Assembly (NCBI RefSeq): GCF_004342685.1
Contig: NZ_SMBZ01000012.1
Coordinates: 1 to 61,962 of the forward strand
Direction of reading: 5' to 3'
Length of the DNA stretch: 61,962 nucleotides
Origin: Sphingobacterium alimentarium
GTDB taxonomy: Bacteria; Bacteroidota; Bacteroidia; Sphingobacteriales; Sphingobacteriaceae
A program made the translations under genes and the position numbers. Below are positions 1 through 8,000 of the stretch, piece after piece; the stretch's first letter is position 1, and every line of letters starts with the position of its first letter. Under the pieces are notes generated by a model. It saw only the letters and a program-made list of their open reading frames with translations. It made no database searches and was not told where the DNA came from.

Positions 1-27
1 AAAGTAGCCTAAATAGGCACTTTTAAA
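1..27. terminator. Hairpin at window edge, probable terminator
   Basis: An imperfect hairpin pairs AAAGT/ACTTT and GCCTA/TAGGC with one bulged A and a two-base loop, followed by a T-rich stretch on the plus strand. It would serve a gene to the left of the window. The partner gene is not visible, so the assignment is tentative. Confidence 0.4.
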
Positions 28-102
28 TGTTTTTTTCCAAAAAAAGGAAAATATATCAAATTCAGGAAATACTCAGGAAAGAAGCTGACGATTAACAAAT
101 AA

Positions 103-143
103 AAAGCCGTATCTAACTTTTGATGTTTTGATACGGCCTCTTT
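103..143 (-). terminator. Intrinsic terminator of the DUF3467 gene
   Basis: On the minus strand GCCGTATC pairs with GATACGGC around a 16-base loop and is followed by TTTTTATTTG. It lies just downstream of the stop codon of the minus-strand DUF3467 gene, so it probably ends the M42 peptidase-DUF3467 transcript. Confidence 0.7.
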
Positions 144-150
144 AATTTTT

Positions 151-498
151 TTAGGCCTCGCCTTTTGGATTAAAATCCAATGGATAAGGAAAATCTTTTG
201 ATACCGGCTCTGCATTTTGGTTGTGATTAGCCGCTGCCGCTTTTAATTGTGCTTCAAAACGGCTTAGATTATCTTGAAGCGCACCCAGCAAACGCGCTGC
301 ATGCTCTGGTGTAAGAATAATTCTTGATTTTACTTTCGCTTTTGGCACACCTGGTACTACACGGATAAAATCCAATACAAATTCAGTATTAGAATGTGTA
401 ATAATAGCTAAGTTTGAATAGATACCCTCTGCTACCTCTTCAGTTAACTCGATACTTAATTCGTTATTTTCCGGGATGTTTTGATTTTTTTCGCTCAT
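151..498 (-). CDS. DUF3467 domain-containing protein
   Basis: A 115-residue soluble protein with no signal peptide. It matches the DUF3467 family, small proteins common in Bacteroidetes, in its central part (ELTEEVAEGIYSNLAIITHS) and in the segment IILTPEHAARLLGALQDNL. The function of the family is unknown. The start follows the M42 peptidase stop by 22 bases on the same strand, so the two genes are probably co-transcribed, with a terminator directly after this gene. The last 25 residues are low in complexity (Ala/Asn-rich) and probably disordered. Family call is confident; no role can be given. Confidence 0.85.
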   Translation of the reverse strand: MSEKNQNIPENNELSIELTEEVAEGIYSNLAIITHSNTEFVLDFIRVVPGVPKAKVKSRIILTPEHAARLLGALQDNLSRFEAQLKAAAANHNQNAEPVSKDFPYPLDFNPKGEA

Positions 499-520
499 CT
501 CAATATCTATTTATTCTGTA

Positions 521-1636
521 TTATTTTGTAAATGTTCTAAAATCTTGTCCGTCTTGGATGGTCAATAATGTCTCATAAATAAGACGAATCACATTGTCCA
601 CATCTTCTTTGTGAATCATCTCTACGGTGGTATGCATGTAGCGTAAAGGTAAAGAAATTAAAGCAGATGGCACACCGCCATTCGAATACGCAAAGGCATC
701 TGTATCTGTTCCCGTAAATCTAGAAGAAGCCTGACGTTGGAATGGAATATTATTTTTCTGAGCCGTCTCAATGAGTTGTCTATTCAGATTAATTTGCACG
801 GCTGGCGCATAAGACACCACTGGACCTCTACCACATGCCAAATCCCCCTGTGTGATCTTATTGATCATTGGAGTTTGTGTATCATGCGTGACATCCGTGA
901 CGATGGCTACATTAGGTTTGATGTAATTAGCAATCATCTCCGCACCGCGTAGACCTATCTCCTCTTGTACCGAATTCACTATATACAATCCAAAAGGAAG
1001 TTTCTTTTTATTCTCTTTTAATAAGCGCGCTACTTCAGCAATCATAAAACCTCCGGCACGGTTGTCGAGAGCACGACCGACATAATAACGGTCATTCAAC
1101 ACCATAAACTCATCCTCATAAGTCACTACCGAACCCACATGAATACCTAATTCTTCTACTTCTTCTTTAGATGTGCAACCGCAATCTAAGAAGATGTTTT
1201 TCAACGAAGGAGATTCTTCTTTCTCTCCCGAACGTGTATGTATAGCCGGCCATCCGAATACAGCTTTTACTGTCCCCTTATCCGTGTGTATATTTACACG
1301 CTTAGATGGAGCGATCTGATGATCAGAGCCGCCATTTCGGATAACATAAATAAGACCATCTTTCGTGATATAATTCACAAACCAAGAAATCTCATCAGCA
1401 TGTGCTTCAATCACCACTTTATAAGGAGCCGAAGGATTAATAATGCCTACTGCTGTACCATAATTATCGATATAGGTTTCGTCTACAAAGGGTTTTAAAT
1501 AATCCAACCATAATCGTTGGCCTTCCCACTCAAATCCCGTAGGCGAAGGATTATTAATATATTTCTCCAAGAATTTTAATGATTCTGGGGTAACGACAGC
1601 TTGATGATTTGCGTCTTTAGTACTCTTCTTTGCCAT
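521..1636 (-). CDS. M42 family metallo-aminopeptidase
   Basis: A 371-residue cytoplasmic zinc or cobalt aminopeptidase of the M42 (glutamyl aminopeptidase / TET) family, which removes N-terminal residues from peptides. Metal ligands and catalytic residues can be read in order: EAHADE (His79, Asp81), the bridging aspartate in LDNRAGG (Asp191), the catalytic base in QEEIG (Glu225-Glu226), Asp248 in TDVTHD, and a late histidine in RYMHTTVE. Length is normal. An in-frame ATG 21 bases upstream exists, but MAKKSTK is the more usual type of N-terminus and I use it. The gene is followed by the DUF3467 gene after 22 bases. The natural peptide substrate cannot be told from sequence. Confidence 0.88.
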   Translation of the reverse strand: MAKKSTKDANHQAVVTPESLKFLEKYINNPSPTGFEWEGQRLWLDYLKPFVDETYIDNYGTAVGIINPSAPYKVVIEAHADEISWFVNYITKDGLIYVIRNGGSDHQIAPSKRVNIHTDKGTVKAVFGWPAIHTRSGEKEESPSLKNIFLDCGCTSKEEVEELGIHVGSVVTYEDEFMVLNDRYYVGRALDNRAGGFMIAEVARLLKENKKKLPFGLYIVNSVQEEIGLRGAEMIANYIKPNVAIVTDVTHDTQTPMINKITQGDLACGRGPVVSYAPAVQINLNRQLIETAQKNNIPFQRQASSRFTGTDTDAFAYSNGGVPSALISLPLRYMHTTVEMIHKEDVDNVIRLIYETLLTIQDGQDFRTFTK

Positions 1637-1764
1637 GACTCTTTTTGTTTCCCGCACAAAATAAAAAATAATTATTCTAATCCAAAAATTAAGGAGATTC
1701 TTATTAGCCGATAATGTATAAACAATTTTTAATTTTATCTTTACAACTCAATAATAATCACTTT

Positions 1765-2598
1765 ATGGATTTTATCATTAATGTTATTCACTGGTCAGGA
1801 GCAGAAAATATATTTACTATTGGTTCCTTCGGTATTCGTTACTATTCCATGTGTTGGCTACTTGCTTTTGTTGTGTCTTATATCTTGATGTTGCAAGTCT
1901 TTAAGCGCGAAGGCAAAAGCCAAGAGGATCTAGATCAACTTACTCTTTATATATTTTTGGGAACAATATTAGGTGCCCGTCTTGGACATTGTTTATTTTA
2001 TGAGTTCGATTATTATATACAACGTCCACTCGAAATGTTTTTGCCTTTCCGCAAAGGTAACGACGGATGGGAATTCACAGGATTTGCAGGACTTGCGTCG
2101 CATGGTGCCGCGATAGGTATTTTGACGGCTTTGTATTTGTACGCACGCAAAACCAAAACAAATTTTATCTGGATCGCAGATCGCCTTATTTTGGTTGTGC
2201 CTATTGCAGGGGCATTTGTACGGATAGGTAATTTCTTCAACTCCGAAATTATCGGAAAAGCAGCTGATCCTACCCTTCCTTGGGCTGTCGTATTCACGCA
2301 AGTAGATAATGTCCCCAGACATCCAGGACAGCTGTATGAAGCTGTAGGATACATTCTATTATTTATTCTATTATGGGTATTCTACCAAAAGAATCAACAT
2401 CCAAAACCGGGATTATTATTTGGTATATTCCTTGTCTGTCTATTTGGGATTCGATTCTTTGTAGAATTTTATAAAGAGAATCAAGAAGCGTTCGAAAACA
2501 GTATGTTTATTAATATGGGACAATTGCTAAGTGTACCATTTATTCTCGCTGGATTGTATTTAATATTTCGACAAGCACCGACTAAAAAATTAAAATAA
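1765..2598 (+). CDS. lgt: Prolipoprotein diacylglyceryl transferase
   Basis: Inner-membrane enzyme that moves a diacylglyceryl group from phosphatidylglycerol to the lipobox cysteine of prolipoproteins, the first step of lipoprotein maturation. Several membrane helices are present, with Lgt signatures GARLGHCLFYE and GAFVRIGNFFNSEIIGK, and the C-terminal HPGQLYEA. From the ATG at 1765 the protein has 277 residues, the usual size. I prefer this start to the one 51 bases upstream because a TATCTTTA box, close to the Bacteroidetes -7 consensus, lies between the two, so the upstream ATG would be outside the transcript. A strong terminator follows. Many lipoproteins in this window (SusD-like, DUF1080, L,D-transpeptidase) depend on this enzyme. 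Confidence 0.95.
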   Translation: MDFIINVIHWSGAENIFTIGSFGIRYYSMCWLLAFVVSYILMLQVFKREGKSQEDLDQLTLYIFLGTILGARLGHCLFYEFDYYIQRPLEMFLPFRKGNDGWEFTGFAGLASHGAAIGILTALYLYARKTKTNFIWIADRLILVVPIAGAFVRIGNFFNSEIIGKAADPTLPWAVVFTQVDNVPRHPGQLYEAVGYILLFILLWVFYQKNQHPKPGLLFGIFLVCLFGIRFFVEFYKENQEAFENSMFINMGQLLSVPFILAGLYLIFRQAPTKKLK

Positions 2599-2609
2599 AT
2601 AATCATATA

Positions 2610-2637
2610 AGCCTCTTAAAATTTTAAGAGGCTTTTT
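2610..2637 (+). terminator. Intrinsic terminator of lgt
   Basis: AGCCTCTTAAAA pairs with TTTTAAGAGGCT as a nearly perfect hairpin followed by TTTTT, 11 bases after the lgt stop codon and before the next gene on the same strand. Confidence 0.85.
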
Positions 2638-2644
2638 AAATGCT

Positions 2645-3847
2645 ATGAAAACAGATACACGAATTATTCTGCTAATACTCGGTTTATTATCCGCTATTGG
2701 ACCATTTTCTATTGATATGTACCTTCCTGCATTCGATACGATCGCCATAGATTTTGATACGAATATAGAAAAGGTACAGCTGTCACTAACCTCATTTTTC
2801 ATCGGTATTGCTATTGGTCAGATGATCTACGGTCCACTATTGGACAAATATGGCCGTAAAAAGCCCTTGATCGTTGGTCTCTGCATCTATGCTGTGGCCT
2901 CTATCCTCTGCGTCTTAACCCGCAATGTCGATAGCCTTATCCTCCTGCGTTTTATCCAAGCTTTAGGCAGTTGTGCTGGAATGGTTGCCTCGCGTGCCAT
3001 GATACAGGATTATTACCAAGGGAAAGAGGCAGCGCGTGTTTTTAGTCTGCTGATGCTGGTTATTGCCATCTCACCGATATTGGCACCTTCCGCAGGCGCG
3101 TTTTTGCTTGAGCATTTTGATTGGCATTACATATTTATCGCGCTCTTTAGCATCGGAACTATCATATTGCTTTTGACTATATTTATCCTGCCGGAAACTT
3201 ATGCAGGGAACAAAAGTTTTTCTTTAGCGCCTAAAGCTATTATTTCGCAGTATTACCAAGTATTTACGCATAAGACCTTTATATTTTATTGCATGATTGC
3301 TTCTACAGCTTCTGCGGGATTATATGCCTACTTGGCAGGATCATCCTTCGTGCTGCAGGAGCTATATGGTCTCACACAAAAACAATACGGCTTAGCTTTT
3401 GCGTTTGTAGCCTCGGCTTTAATCCTATCAACCCAGTTGAATCGTCTATTTCTGAAAAGATGGACCATGCAGCAGATATGTATTATTGCTAATATAGGTC
3501 AGGTATTGGTTGGACTTTTAATGTTGATCAGCTTGTGGACCAACCAGATTTCCTTGACTGTCGTGCTTGGTCTTACGTTTGGTTATTTGATGTGTCAAGG
3601 TTTTATTTTTCCCAATGCCTCAGCTATGGCCATGTCACCGTTTAAAGTCCGGGCCGGCAGCGCTTCGGCTTTGCTGGGTTTCTTGCAGATGGGGTTAGGT
3701 GCTTTTAGTTCCGGATTAGTCAGTCTGTTTCACAATAACACAGCCCAACCTATGCTGCTGACTATGGCGATATGCGCCGTATTATCATTGATTCTGCACG
3801 TCATCAAACGCAGATTGATGGAAGAAAAAAAAGAGGCTTTTTCATAA
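2645..3847 (+). CDS. Bcr/CflA-type MFS drug efflux transporter
   Basis: A 400-residue inner-membrane transporter of the major facilitator superfamily with about twelve hydrophobic helices. It resembles the Bcr/CflA subgroup (drug:proton antiporters, 12 helices): the N-terminal FSIDMYLPAF motif is typical of the group, and GPLLDKYGRKKPL is the MFS loop 2-3 signature. Known members export bicyclomycin, sulfonamides or chloramphenicol, but the substrate here is unknown. The start lies seven bases after the lgt terminator T-run. The stop codon lies inside the downstream terminator hairpin. A chromosomal efflux gene of ordinary composition; no sign of transfer. Confidence 0.88.
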   Translation: MKTDTRIILLILGLLSAIGPFSIDMYLPAFDTIAIDFDTNIEKVQLSLTSFFIGIAIGQMIYGPLLDKYGRKKPLIVGLCIYAVASILCVLTRNVDSLILLRFIQALGSCAGMVASRAMIQDYYQGKEAARVFSLLMLVIAISPILAPSAGAFLLEHFDWHYIFIALFSIGTIILLLTIFILPETYAGNKSFSLAPKAIISQYYQVFTHKTFIFYCMIASTASAGLYAYLAGSSFVLQELYGLTQKQYGLAFAFVASALILSTQLNRLFLKRWTMQQICIIANIGQVLVGLLMLISLWTNQISLTVVLGLTFGYLMCQGFIFPNASAMAMSPFKVRAGSASALLGFLQMGLGAFSSGLVSLFHNNTAQPMLLTMAICAVLSLILHVIKRRLMEEKKEAFS

Positions 3848-3857
3848 AGCCTCTTTT
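3829..3857. terminator. Bidirectional terminator overlapping the MFS stop
   Basis: AAAGAGGCTTT pairs with AAGCCTCTTTT around a short loop that contains the TAA stop of the exporter gene. T-runs on both sides let it serve both the exporter and the convergent aroQ. Confidence 0.8.
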
Positions 3858-3869
3858 GTATATTTTCGT

Positions 3870-4283
3870 TTATAATAAACTCTCGATTCCTAATCGATAA
3901 CTATCCAGTCCAAAACCTAGGATTACACCTTTACAGTTTTTTGATAAAAATGAGTGATGTCTAAATGACTCGCGTTGGTGCACATTGGAAATATGTACTT
4001 CGACTACCGGCGTATTAATGGCAGCTATAGCATCAGCTATCGCAACGGAGGTATGTGTATAGGCTCCTGCATTCAATACTATCCCATCATAGCTAAATCC
4101 TACTTCATGCAGTTTGTCTATTATTGCTCCTTCGGCATTACTCTGAAAGTAGGAAAATTCAATATTTGGGTATTTCGCATGTAAAGTTTCGAAATATTCT
4201 TCGAAAGACTGCCCTCCATATATACTTTTTTCCCGCACGCCTAATAAGTTAAGGTTCGGCCCATTTAATATCAATATCTTCAT
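3870..4283 (-). CDS. aroQ: Type II 3-dehydroquinate dehydratase
   Basis: Third step of the shikimate pathway: dehydrates 3-dehydroquinate to 3-dehydroshikimate. The 137-residue length is that of the small dodecameric type II enzymes. Diagnostic segments are present: the N-terminal NGPNLNLLGVRE (active-site Asn and Arg), IYGGQSFEE with the catalytic tyrosine at position 22, LNAGAYTHTSVA, and VEVHISNVHQRESFRHHS with the catalytic histidine. The gene stands alone, converges on the MFS exporter and shares its terminator. No other aro gene is nearby. Confidence 0.95.
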   Translation of the reverse strand: MKILILNGPNLNLLGVREKSIYGGQSFEEYFETLHAKYPNIEFSYFQSNAEGAIIDKLHEVGFSYDGIVLNAGAYTHTSVAIADAIAAINTPVVEVHISNVHQRESFRHHSFLSKNCKGVILGFGLDSYRLGIESLL

Positions 4284-4320
4284 CCCAATAGATTAACGAA
4301 TAAATATAGATATTCAAATT

Positions 4321-5943
4321 TTAAATATCACCATAAAAATTGCGGAAACTTGAACGCAATCCAAAACTCACCACTCCGGATTTCTGTGTAGCGGCTCCCT
4401 CAATGGTTCTATAACGTTGGGTATATCCTAATTCTAATCTTAAATTGTATTTTGGATTAAGTACGTATGCCGCTCTGAAATCCGCATAGTACAAGTTATT
4501 CTTTACTCCTTGACCAATCGTATTACCATACATATTCGGGATAGTTGTATAAGATTGGAAAATATCGCCACCCATATTTGTATCCGAATCAGGATCCGTA
4601 CCAAAATTGCTGTATAATGCCTTACTCGAGAAATCAAATCTTCTCCAACTGTAATTCAATATCCCAACAAACTCTTTAAAATTCGCTCCTTGTGGATGGG
4701 CCAAAGGCTCTCCATTATTGCTATAATTTGAAATAGAAGTAAAGTGCTGATAAGTATACGGTCGTACCCAGTTGTACTCACCCAAGAAATTAAGATTTTT
4801 GATGGCAAATATATCGAAACCTCTTAATCCCAATTGTGCCCCCCATTTATTATGCGCATATCCATTTCCCGCAAAAAATTCTTTAGCGGTAAATTCTCCC
4901 AATAGAAACTGTCCATACGCACTCATATTGTTTAGGACTTTATATCGTGCATTTAAGCCCAAAAACATTTTATCGGGTGATGTACGATTATTATTTTCAA
5001 TAGGACGATATAACACGGCAGGATTAAGATAATTTAAATCAAAACCACGGTGACCTGCTCTATTTCTATTGGCCCATACCACGGATTGGAAAAATCCTAC
5101 AGACAATCTGTTGGTAGCATTATAATCGATGTACTGAAAAGCACCGAATTTAATTCCATCACCATAGCGTCCACCCGAATTAAGGGAGTCTATTCTTGGA
5201 TTTTTGGGATCATTCATATAAGCCCAAATAGAAGCATACTTCACATTACCGATTTCACCTGTAAATTTTAGATGCGTATAATTTGACGAAAAGTCGGACA
5301 ATAATACAGAACGATAACCATCACCGATGTGATTTTTATCATATGCGGCCGTCACTTGGAAGTATGGACTGAAATCGTAAGTCAAACTTGCAGTGGCATA
5401 CATCCAATCTTTTTTACGTTCTCTCGAATTTTTGGCTGAGGACTGTCCCGGCACGACACCATTTTTCGCAATATAATCGTCTAGATATGCAGGAAAAACA
5501 GCTTGGTTTTCAAAAAATGATGAATATAAAGTGAATTTATCTTTGATGGTGAGCCCTACTTGAATACCTCTAGTATTCATCCAGGTTTTGCGCTTATCCT
5601 CTCCCATTATTTCCGTACCAATCTGAAAATCGGGAAGAACATCCAAATAAAATGTATGATCCTCTTCCTCTACCCAAACCAAATGCTCATTGAATAGCTT
5701 GCGCATAATCCAATTATCGGAATCAACCATATTTGCAGATTCTAAGGAATCTTTACGGTCAAGCAATTCATTTTTAAATAAGAAAGGGCGGATTGAGGTA
5801 TGAAAACGGGTTTTGGTGTTATAGATAATATCGCTATACTTATCGGACTGCTGGAAAGAATAGGTCTGACTTTCTATCTGCGCATAGACCGGCATGCTTG
5901 TAAACAAACATGCAAAAAGTATAAGTTGATTAATTTTATTCAT
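4321..5943 (-). CDS. Outer-membrane beta-barrel protein, RemB/Wzi-like
   Basis: A 540-residue exported protein with a signal peptide (FACLFTSMPVYAQ, cleavage after AQ) and many alternating aromatic/polar segments typical of an outer-membrane barrel, ending in a short C-terminal strand. The segments QYIDYNATNRLSVGFFQSVV and HRGFDLNYLNPAVLYRPIE recall the group annotated as gliding protein RemB or Wzi-like capsule-assembly proteins in Bacteroidetes. Known relatives act at the cell surface; whether this one has a motility role is doubtful, as no gld genes are seen here. I chose the ATG at 5943 because it gives the signal peptide; the longer reading frame adds 23 hydrophobic but unlikely residues. 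Confidence 0.6.
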   Translation of the reverse strand: MNKINQLILFACLFTSMPVYAQIESQTYSFQQSDKYSDIIYNTKTRFHTSIRPFLFKNELLDRKDSLESANMVDSDNWIMRKLFNEHLVWVEEEDHTFYLDVLPDFQIGTEIMGEDKRKTWMNTRGIQVGLTIKDKFTLYSSFFENQAVFPAYLDDYIAKNGVVPGQSSAKNSRERKKDWMYATASLTYDFSPYFQVTAAYDKNHIGDGYRSVLLSDFSSNYTHLKFTGEIGNVKYASIWAYMNDPKNPRIDSLNSGGRYGDGIKFGAFQYIDYNATNRLSVGFFQSVVWANRNRAGHRGFDLNYLNPAVLYRPIENNNRTSPDKMFLGLNARYKVLNNMSAYGQFLLGEFTAKEFFAGNGYAHNKWGAQLGLRGFDIFAIKNLNFLGEYNWVRPYTYQHFTSISNYSNNGEPLAHPQGANFKEFVGILNYSWRRFDFSSKALYSNFGTDPDSDTNMGGDIFQSYTTIPNMYGNTIGQGVKNNLYYADFRAAYVLNPKYNLRLELGYTQRYRTIEGAATQKSGVVSFGLRSSFRNFYGDI

Positions 5944-6539
5944 AAGAAAAATAGATTGTCTGTACAATATTATGTATAATAATACATATTTGTATAAATT
6001 ATTTTGATACAATAATTATACCGAGTGCGGAAATTTTTCTATTTGAAAGTTGAGATGTGTTCTTAGTAATATAGTTTACAAGCTCACTAAATCGTTTTAT
6101 GAGAATGGGGAAAAAGTGCTAGAGGTATAAGTGTGAATTATAAATAACAGCACATTTTGCTAAAAGCAAAAGAGGGCTAACTAACAAAATATTTTCTTTT
6201 AAAGCAAATATTTGTATTTTTTTTATCTTCATAAGAGTCCTCCCTATTTAGCTCTCCCTTTGAGGATTCAAATGGCTTTAAAAAACAACACAACAAGCTT
6301 ATTTACAGTAGTTTTGCAAAGAATTAAAACTATGTGAATTATTCGTTATAATACATTTGCACATCGGCAATTGTGAACTCACAAACTTGTCTGCGCGTTA
6401 GATTTACTTTTAGATCGTAAAATATTATCTGCTGAATTATTTAAAAAATCATGAAAGAAAAGCCATCTTTGCTATAGTAAATAGGAATTATTCCACATTG
6501 GAGCAACAACGAATGGAATAGTACTAAGTAGGAATATTT
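5944..6539. other. Long intergenic region, no gene seen
   Basis: About 600 AT-rich bases between two divergently read genes. No reading frame with plausible protein character is present. An 8-bp hairpin GAGTCCTC/GAGGATTC (one G-T pair) with a 19-base loop lies at 6235-6269. Several promoter-like boxes are visible: TAGTTTTG near 6310, TACATTTG near 6353 and CATCTTTG near 6464. The region probably holds the promoters of both flanking genes; a small RNA cannot be excluded but is not supported by more than the weak hairpin. Confidence 0.4.
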
Positions 6540-7364
6540 ATGGATAAGCAAGGCCCTATTGGGATTTTTGATTCGGGTTACGGCGGACTGACCGTATTCA
6601 AGGAGATATATAAGAAATTACCGCAATACGATTATATCTATTTGGGTGATAATGCACGTGTGCCCTATGGTACGCGTTCGTTTGAAACGGTATACGAATT
6701 CACCAAAGAATGTGTGTTCAAACTTTTTGACTTGGGCTGCAACCTTGTAATACTGGCGTGTAATACAGCTTCAGCCAAAGCTTTGCGCAGCATTCAACAA
6801 AATGACCTGCCCGCAGGCAAGAAAGTTTTGGGAGTGATTCGTCCGACCACCGAATCTATACACGAATACACTAATACGAAAGCTGTAGGTGTCCTTGCGA
6901 CGAAAGGGACCGTACTTTCTGAGTCATATTTGATTGAGATAAAAAAATTCAACCCCGAAATACAAGTTTACCAGCAAGCTTGTCCATTTTGGGTGCCCTT
7001 AGTAGAAAATAATGAGATTAATAGCGAGGGTGCACACTATTTTGTACAAAAAGACATCAATGAATTATTGGGCAAATCCCTAGATATTGATACAATTGTA
7101 TTAGCGTGTACACACTACCCTATTTTGTATCCAATTATTCGAAAATACACACCGGACCATATACAGATTCTGGCGCAAGGCAAATTAGTAGCCGACAGCT
7201 TGGAAAATTATCTTCAACGACATCCGGAAGTGGAAGGAAAATGCAGTAATGGGGGAAATTTGGAATTTTACACCACGGATGATGCTACAGACTTTTCGCA
7301 AAAAGCGAAGATATTCTTCGGGAAAGAATTGATGGCCAAACATATAAAGGTAGATAAAAAATAG
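6540..7364 (+). CDS. murI: Glutamate racemase
   Basis: Makes D-glutamate for peptidoglycan by racemising L-glutamate without cofactor. The 274-residue protein shows the two catalytic cysteines in LACNTASA (Cys74) and VLACTHYPIL (Cys190), and the N-terminal GIFDSGYGGLTV with Asp11. Length is normal. Its TAG stop forms the left arm of a terminator stem that is split by a MITE insertion; the convergent gene beyond is sufE. Expression is therefore expected to end within or beyond the MITE. Confidence 0.96.
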   Translation: MDKQGPIGIFDSGYGGLTVFKEIYKKLPQYDYIYLGDNARVPYGTRSFETVYEFTKECVFKLFDLGCNLVILACNTASAKALRSIQQNDLPAGKKVLGVIRPTTESIHEYTNTKAVGVLATKGTVLSESYLIEIKKFNPEIQVYQQACPFWVPLVENNEINSEGAHYFVQKDINELLGKSLDIDTIVLACTHYPILYPIIRKYTPDHIQILAQGKLVADSLENYLQRHPEVEGKCSNGGNLEFYTTDDATDFSQKAKIFFGKELMAKHIKVDKK

Positions 7365-7376
7365 GCGGTCTTGGGA

Positions 7377-7563
7377 GAGGGCACTGAAAAAGTCCTCTCA
7401 AAAATTTGAGTATCAAACAAAGGGAAAAAGCACATATTTAACCCATTGAGAATCTCTTATTTGAAGAGTTGTTGCTAAATGCATTCAAATAAACAAAGGA
7501 TAAGGGCTTATGAGTATAAAAATTCATAAGCCCTTTTTTAGTGGATAGTTTTTCAGTGCCCTC
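7377..7563. mobile_element. MITE-like element, copy 1 (187 bp)
   Basis: A non-coding 187-bp element with perfect 15-bp terminal inverted repeats (GAGGGCACTGAAAAA at the left end, its complement at the right). It is flanked by the 8-bp direct repeat TCTTGGGA at 7369-7376 and 7564-7571, which is a target-site duplication. A second copy at 41750-41937 differs by five substitutions and one single-base indel. No transposase is encoded, so it must be moved in trans by an unseen transposase that recognises the same ends. It is inserted in the loop of the murI/sufE terminator. Inside, an AAGGGCTTATGA/TCATAAGCCCTT hairpin followed by six T residues forms a further terminator at 7502-7539. The transposase family is not identified. 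Confidence 0.88.
7502..7539 (+). terminator. Terminator carried inside MITE copy 1
   Basis: A 12-bp perfect stem AAGGGCTTATGA/TCATAAGCCCTT with a 10-base loop and a TTTTTT tail on the plus strand, wholly inside the mobile element and identical in copy 2. It would terminate murI transcription entering the element. Confidence 0.75.
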
Positions 7564-7582
7564 TCTTGGGACCGCCTATTTT

Positions 7583-7999
7583 TTATCTATTTTGCAGCGC
7601 TATAGCGTATAATTTCATTTGTTTTACCATGGATAATAAACCATTGGCACGGGTGGGCGATAAATGCTCTTTCAAGCCTATTTGGTCGATAAAGTATAAA
7701 TCAGCGTCCACGATCTCTTTAGCAGTGTGTCCGGATAATACTTTAACCATCAAACTCACCAATCCCTTTGTGATGACTGCATCCGAATCGGCTTTGAAAA
7801 ATAATTTTCCTTCGATTACTTCGGGATATAACCAGACTTTGGACTGACATCCTTTAATGATAAATTGATCGGTCTTATATTTTTCATCGATTAAAGGAAC
7901 TTCTTTTCCCAATTGGATGATGTATTCATATTTTTCCATCCATTCGCCATAAAAAGCAAAATCCTCTATTAATTCGTCTTGTATTTCGTTTATTGTCAT
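7583..7999 (-). CDS. sufE: Sulfur acceptor protein SufE
   Basis: Takes the persulfide from the cysteine desulfurase SufS and passes it on for Fe-S cluster assembly. The 138-residue length and FIIKGCQSKVWL with acceptor Cys51 match the family (E. coli SufE also uses Cys51). The gene begins one base after the sufS stop on the same strand, so the two form a tight operon. The stop lies at the edge of the terminator split by MITE copy 1. The suf scaffold genes (sufB, C, D) are not in this window. Confidence 0.95.
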   Translation of the reverse strand: MTINEIQDELIEDFAFYGEWMEKYEYIIQLGKEVPLIDEKYKTDQFIIKGCQSKVWLYPEVIEGKLFFKADSDAVITKGLVSLMVKVLSGHTAKEIVDADLYFIDQIGLKEHLSPTRANGLLSMVKQMKLYAIALQNR

Positions 8000-8000
8000 T

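Larger units (their letters stand above)
7358..7586. terminator. Intrinsic terminator split by MITE copy 1
   Basis: The outer arms AAAAAATAGGCGG (left) and CCGCCTATTTTTT (right) are perfect complements. If the element at 7377-7563 and one 8-bp target copy are removed, the site reads ATAGGCGGTCTTGGGACCGC, i.e. a 10-bp stem with a TTGG loop and T-runs on both strands. This is a bidirectional terminator for convergent murI and sufE. With the insertion, the arms can still pair at the base of a very long hairpin. Confidence 0.8.

Noticed and set aside
9..215. 68-codon minus-strand frame overlapping the end of the DUF3467 gene
   Set aside because: It overlaps a real gene and a terminator hairpin and has no coding character.
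7566..7847. 93-codon plus-strand frame opposite sufE
   Set aside because: It is antisense to the well-supported sufE gene and begins inside the split terminator.
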